Under the pieces are notes generated by a model that had not been told where the DNA came from, did not search any database, and saw nothing but the letters and a program-made list of their open reading frames with translations. The translations under genes were made by a program, and so were the position numbers. Shown piece after piece: positions 12,914-13,868 of a DNA stretch of 13,868 nt. Numbering within the stretch: position 1 is the stretch's first letter; the number at the start of each line of letters is the position of its first letter. The stretch is from JAJZSS01 sp964463505 (GTDB lineage Bacteria; Chloroflexota; Anaerolineae; Anaerolineales; UBA4823), in NCBI GenBank assembly GCA_964463505.1, contig CAYXDC010000079.1, positions 1 through 13,868 on the forward strand, in the 5' to 3' direction.

Positions 12914-13868
12914 GCGTTTACTCTACATGATTGGGTTGGCTGTGCTGGGAGTGATCTTATTTCACAGTGCAGGCACTGGATTGATGGGTATGTTTTTCTG
13001 GGGTCACCGCTTTCTACCTCCCTCGGTAAACCCCATGGATCAGGCCGGTAGTCCAGGATATTATTTCCTGCGTCTGATCGAACAGATTGTTGTAGTGGGT
13101 ATCCCAGTTTTTTTGTTTGTTTCCGGTTACTTCATTACGATCTCTACCGGACGCAATCAGGCTACCCTATCTTGGAAGATTGTTGTGGCACGCATTAAAA
13201 ATCTGCTTGTGCCCTATTTGATCTGGTCGGTTGTTGTTCTGCTTCTTTTACTGCTTCAGGGTCAACGTTATAGCTTGCCGCAGTTATTAATTTTTCTCCT
13301 GACCGGAAGCACCAGTCCTGTATTGTATTTTGTACCGTTATTAATCCAGTTTTACCTGTTAGCTCCTTTCTTAGTTCCCTTGGCCCGCAACCATTGGAAA
13401 CTATTGCTCGTCATCACTGGAATAATTCAGCTAATTGTGCAGTTGTTGCAGTACCCCCTGTTATTAGGATTAGAACTTCCTTACGCTGATCAACTGGCAA
13501 GCATTATTCCGAAATGGTTTTTTCTGGCGCGATTATTCTGGTTCTCCTTCGGCATGGTAGTTGGTTTTCAAACAGAAATTTTCCGGAAACAATTGGATCA
13601 AATTAAATATTGGATTTTGGTCCTTACCTTGCTCCTTATCCCTTTAGGAACGATGGAATGGGAATATTTTTTCAGGCAATCCGGTGCAGAATGGCTAGAC
13701 CATCGTGAGACAATCCTGGACAGCCTGTACTCTATCGGTGTCATTTTGACATTTTTGGGTTTCAACAAAGCAAAGCTTCCTGCTACAAAGTTTATCGGTA
13801 ATCTTGGGGGGCGTTCCTATGGCATTTTTCTCACCCACGCTATTTTCATTGAATACACGGCTAAAATT
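12906..13868 (+). CDS. Membrane acyltransferase, acyltransferase-3 family (3' truncated by window edge)
   Basis: The frame is open from ATG 12906 to the last base (321 codons, no stop). It encodes a very hydrophobic protein with many membrane segments, the first at about residues 5-19. Family-3 features include H20 at the end of the first membrane helix (I-L-F-H), I-P-V-F-L-F-V-S-G-Y-F in the next, then V-A-R-I-K-N-L-L-V-P-Y-L-I-W-S, and near the end G-G-R-S-Y-G-I-F-L-T-H-A. The Arg usually found about eleven residues before the His is missing (Ile9 there). Family members move acyl groups onto sugars or peptidoglycan at the membrane; about 20-60 residues are probably missing. Placement after the halogenases makes it a candidate for attaching the halopyrrole acyl group, or another acyl group, to the glycan. 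This is inference. The N-terminus is uncertain because of the short frame before it. Confidence 0.83.
   Translation, partial: MIKRLLYMIGLAVLGVILFHSAGTGLMGMFFWGHRFLPPSVNPMDQAGSPGYYFLRLIEQIVVVGIPVFLFVSGYFITISTGRNQATLSWKIVVARIKNLLVPYLIWSVVVLLLLLLQGQRYSLPQLLIFLLTGSTSPVLYFVPLLIQFYLLAPFLVPLARNHWKLLLVITGIIQLIVQLLQYPLLLGLELPYADQLASIIPKWFFLARLFWFSFGMVVGFQTEIFRKQLDQIKYWILVLTLLLIPLGTMEWEYFFRQSGAEWLDHRETILDSLYSIGVILTFLGFNKAKLPATKFIGNLGGRSYGIFLTHAIFIEYTAKI

Noticed and set aside
1..13868. CRISPR array, tRNA, rRNA, insertion sequence or attachment site
   Set aside because: I saw no regularly spaced repeats, no tRNA-like cloverleaf, no transposase and no terminal inverted repeats; nearly all of the window is coding.

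Overview
All genes lie on the + strand, in one closely packed run that is cut at both ends of the window. A run of exactly 100 N (1092-1191) marks a scaffold join, so this is probably a draft or metagenome-assembled genome. The organism is a bacterium with fairly balanced base composition. The mix of glycosyltransferases, a sulfotransferase and an asparagine-synthase-like protein resembles surface-glycan loci of Chloroflexota such as Anaerolineae, but no marker gene proves this and the taxonomy is a guess.

Left half (1-7031), glycan assembly: the C-terminal end of a probable glycosyltransferase, a PAPS-type sulfotransferase, an asparagine-synthase-like protein with Pro where the catalytic Cys should be (and a gap in its N-terminal domain), then GT4, GT4, GT2 and GT4 glycosyltransferases. 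Junctions are TAATG, a 10-base gap and ATGA, as expected for a translationally coupled operon.

Right half (7048-12824), a complete carrier-bound halopyrrole cassette: an acyl-CoA-dehydrogenase-fold protein of the prolyl-carrier dehydrogenase type, a stand-alone adenylation enzyme whose specificity residues read D-L-L-Y-L-A-L-V-C-K (the code I recall for PltF/CloN4-type prolyl-AMP ligases), an 80-residue carrier protein with the D-S-L attachment site, and two tandem flavin-dependent halogenases of the PltA type (83% identical, same length, both with the halogenase Lys, WxWxIP and FxxPxxSxG). The predicted chemistry is proline to prolyl-S-carrier to pyrrole-2-carboxyl-S-carrier to halogenated pyrrolyl-S-carrier.

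The window ends inside a membrane acyltransferase-3 gene (12906 to the end), preceded by a short Ser-rich reading frame that carries the better ribosome-binding site.

Working hypothesis: this locus makes a sulfated glycan or glycolipid carrying halogenated pyrrole-2-carboxylate esters. In clorobiocin and coumermycin, a pyrrolyl group is likewise moved from a carrier protein onto a sugar. The cassette assignment is strong. The link to the glycosyltransferases and the acyltransferase is inference from gene order. No phosphopantetheinyl transferase, flavin reductase or soluble CloN2-type acyltransferase is in the window; these would have to lie elsewhere.
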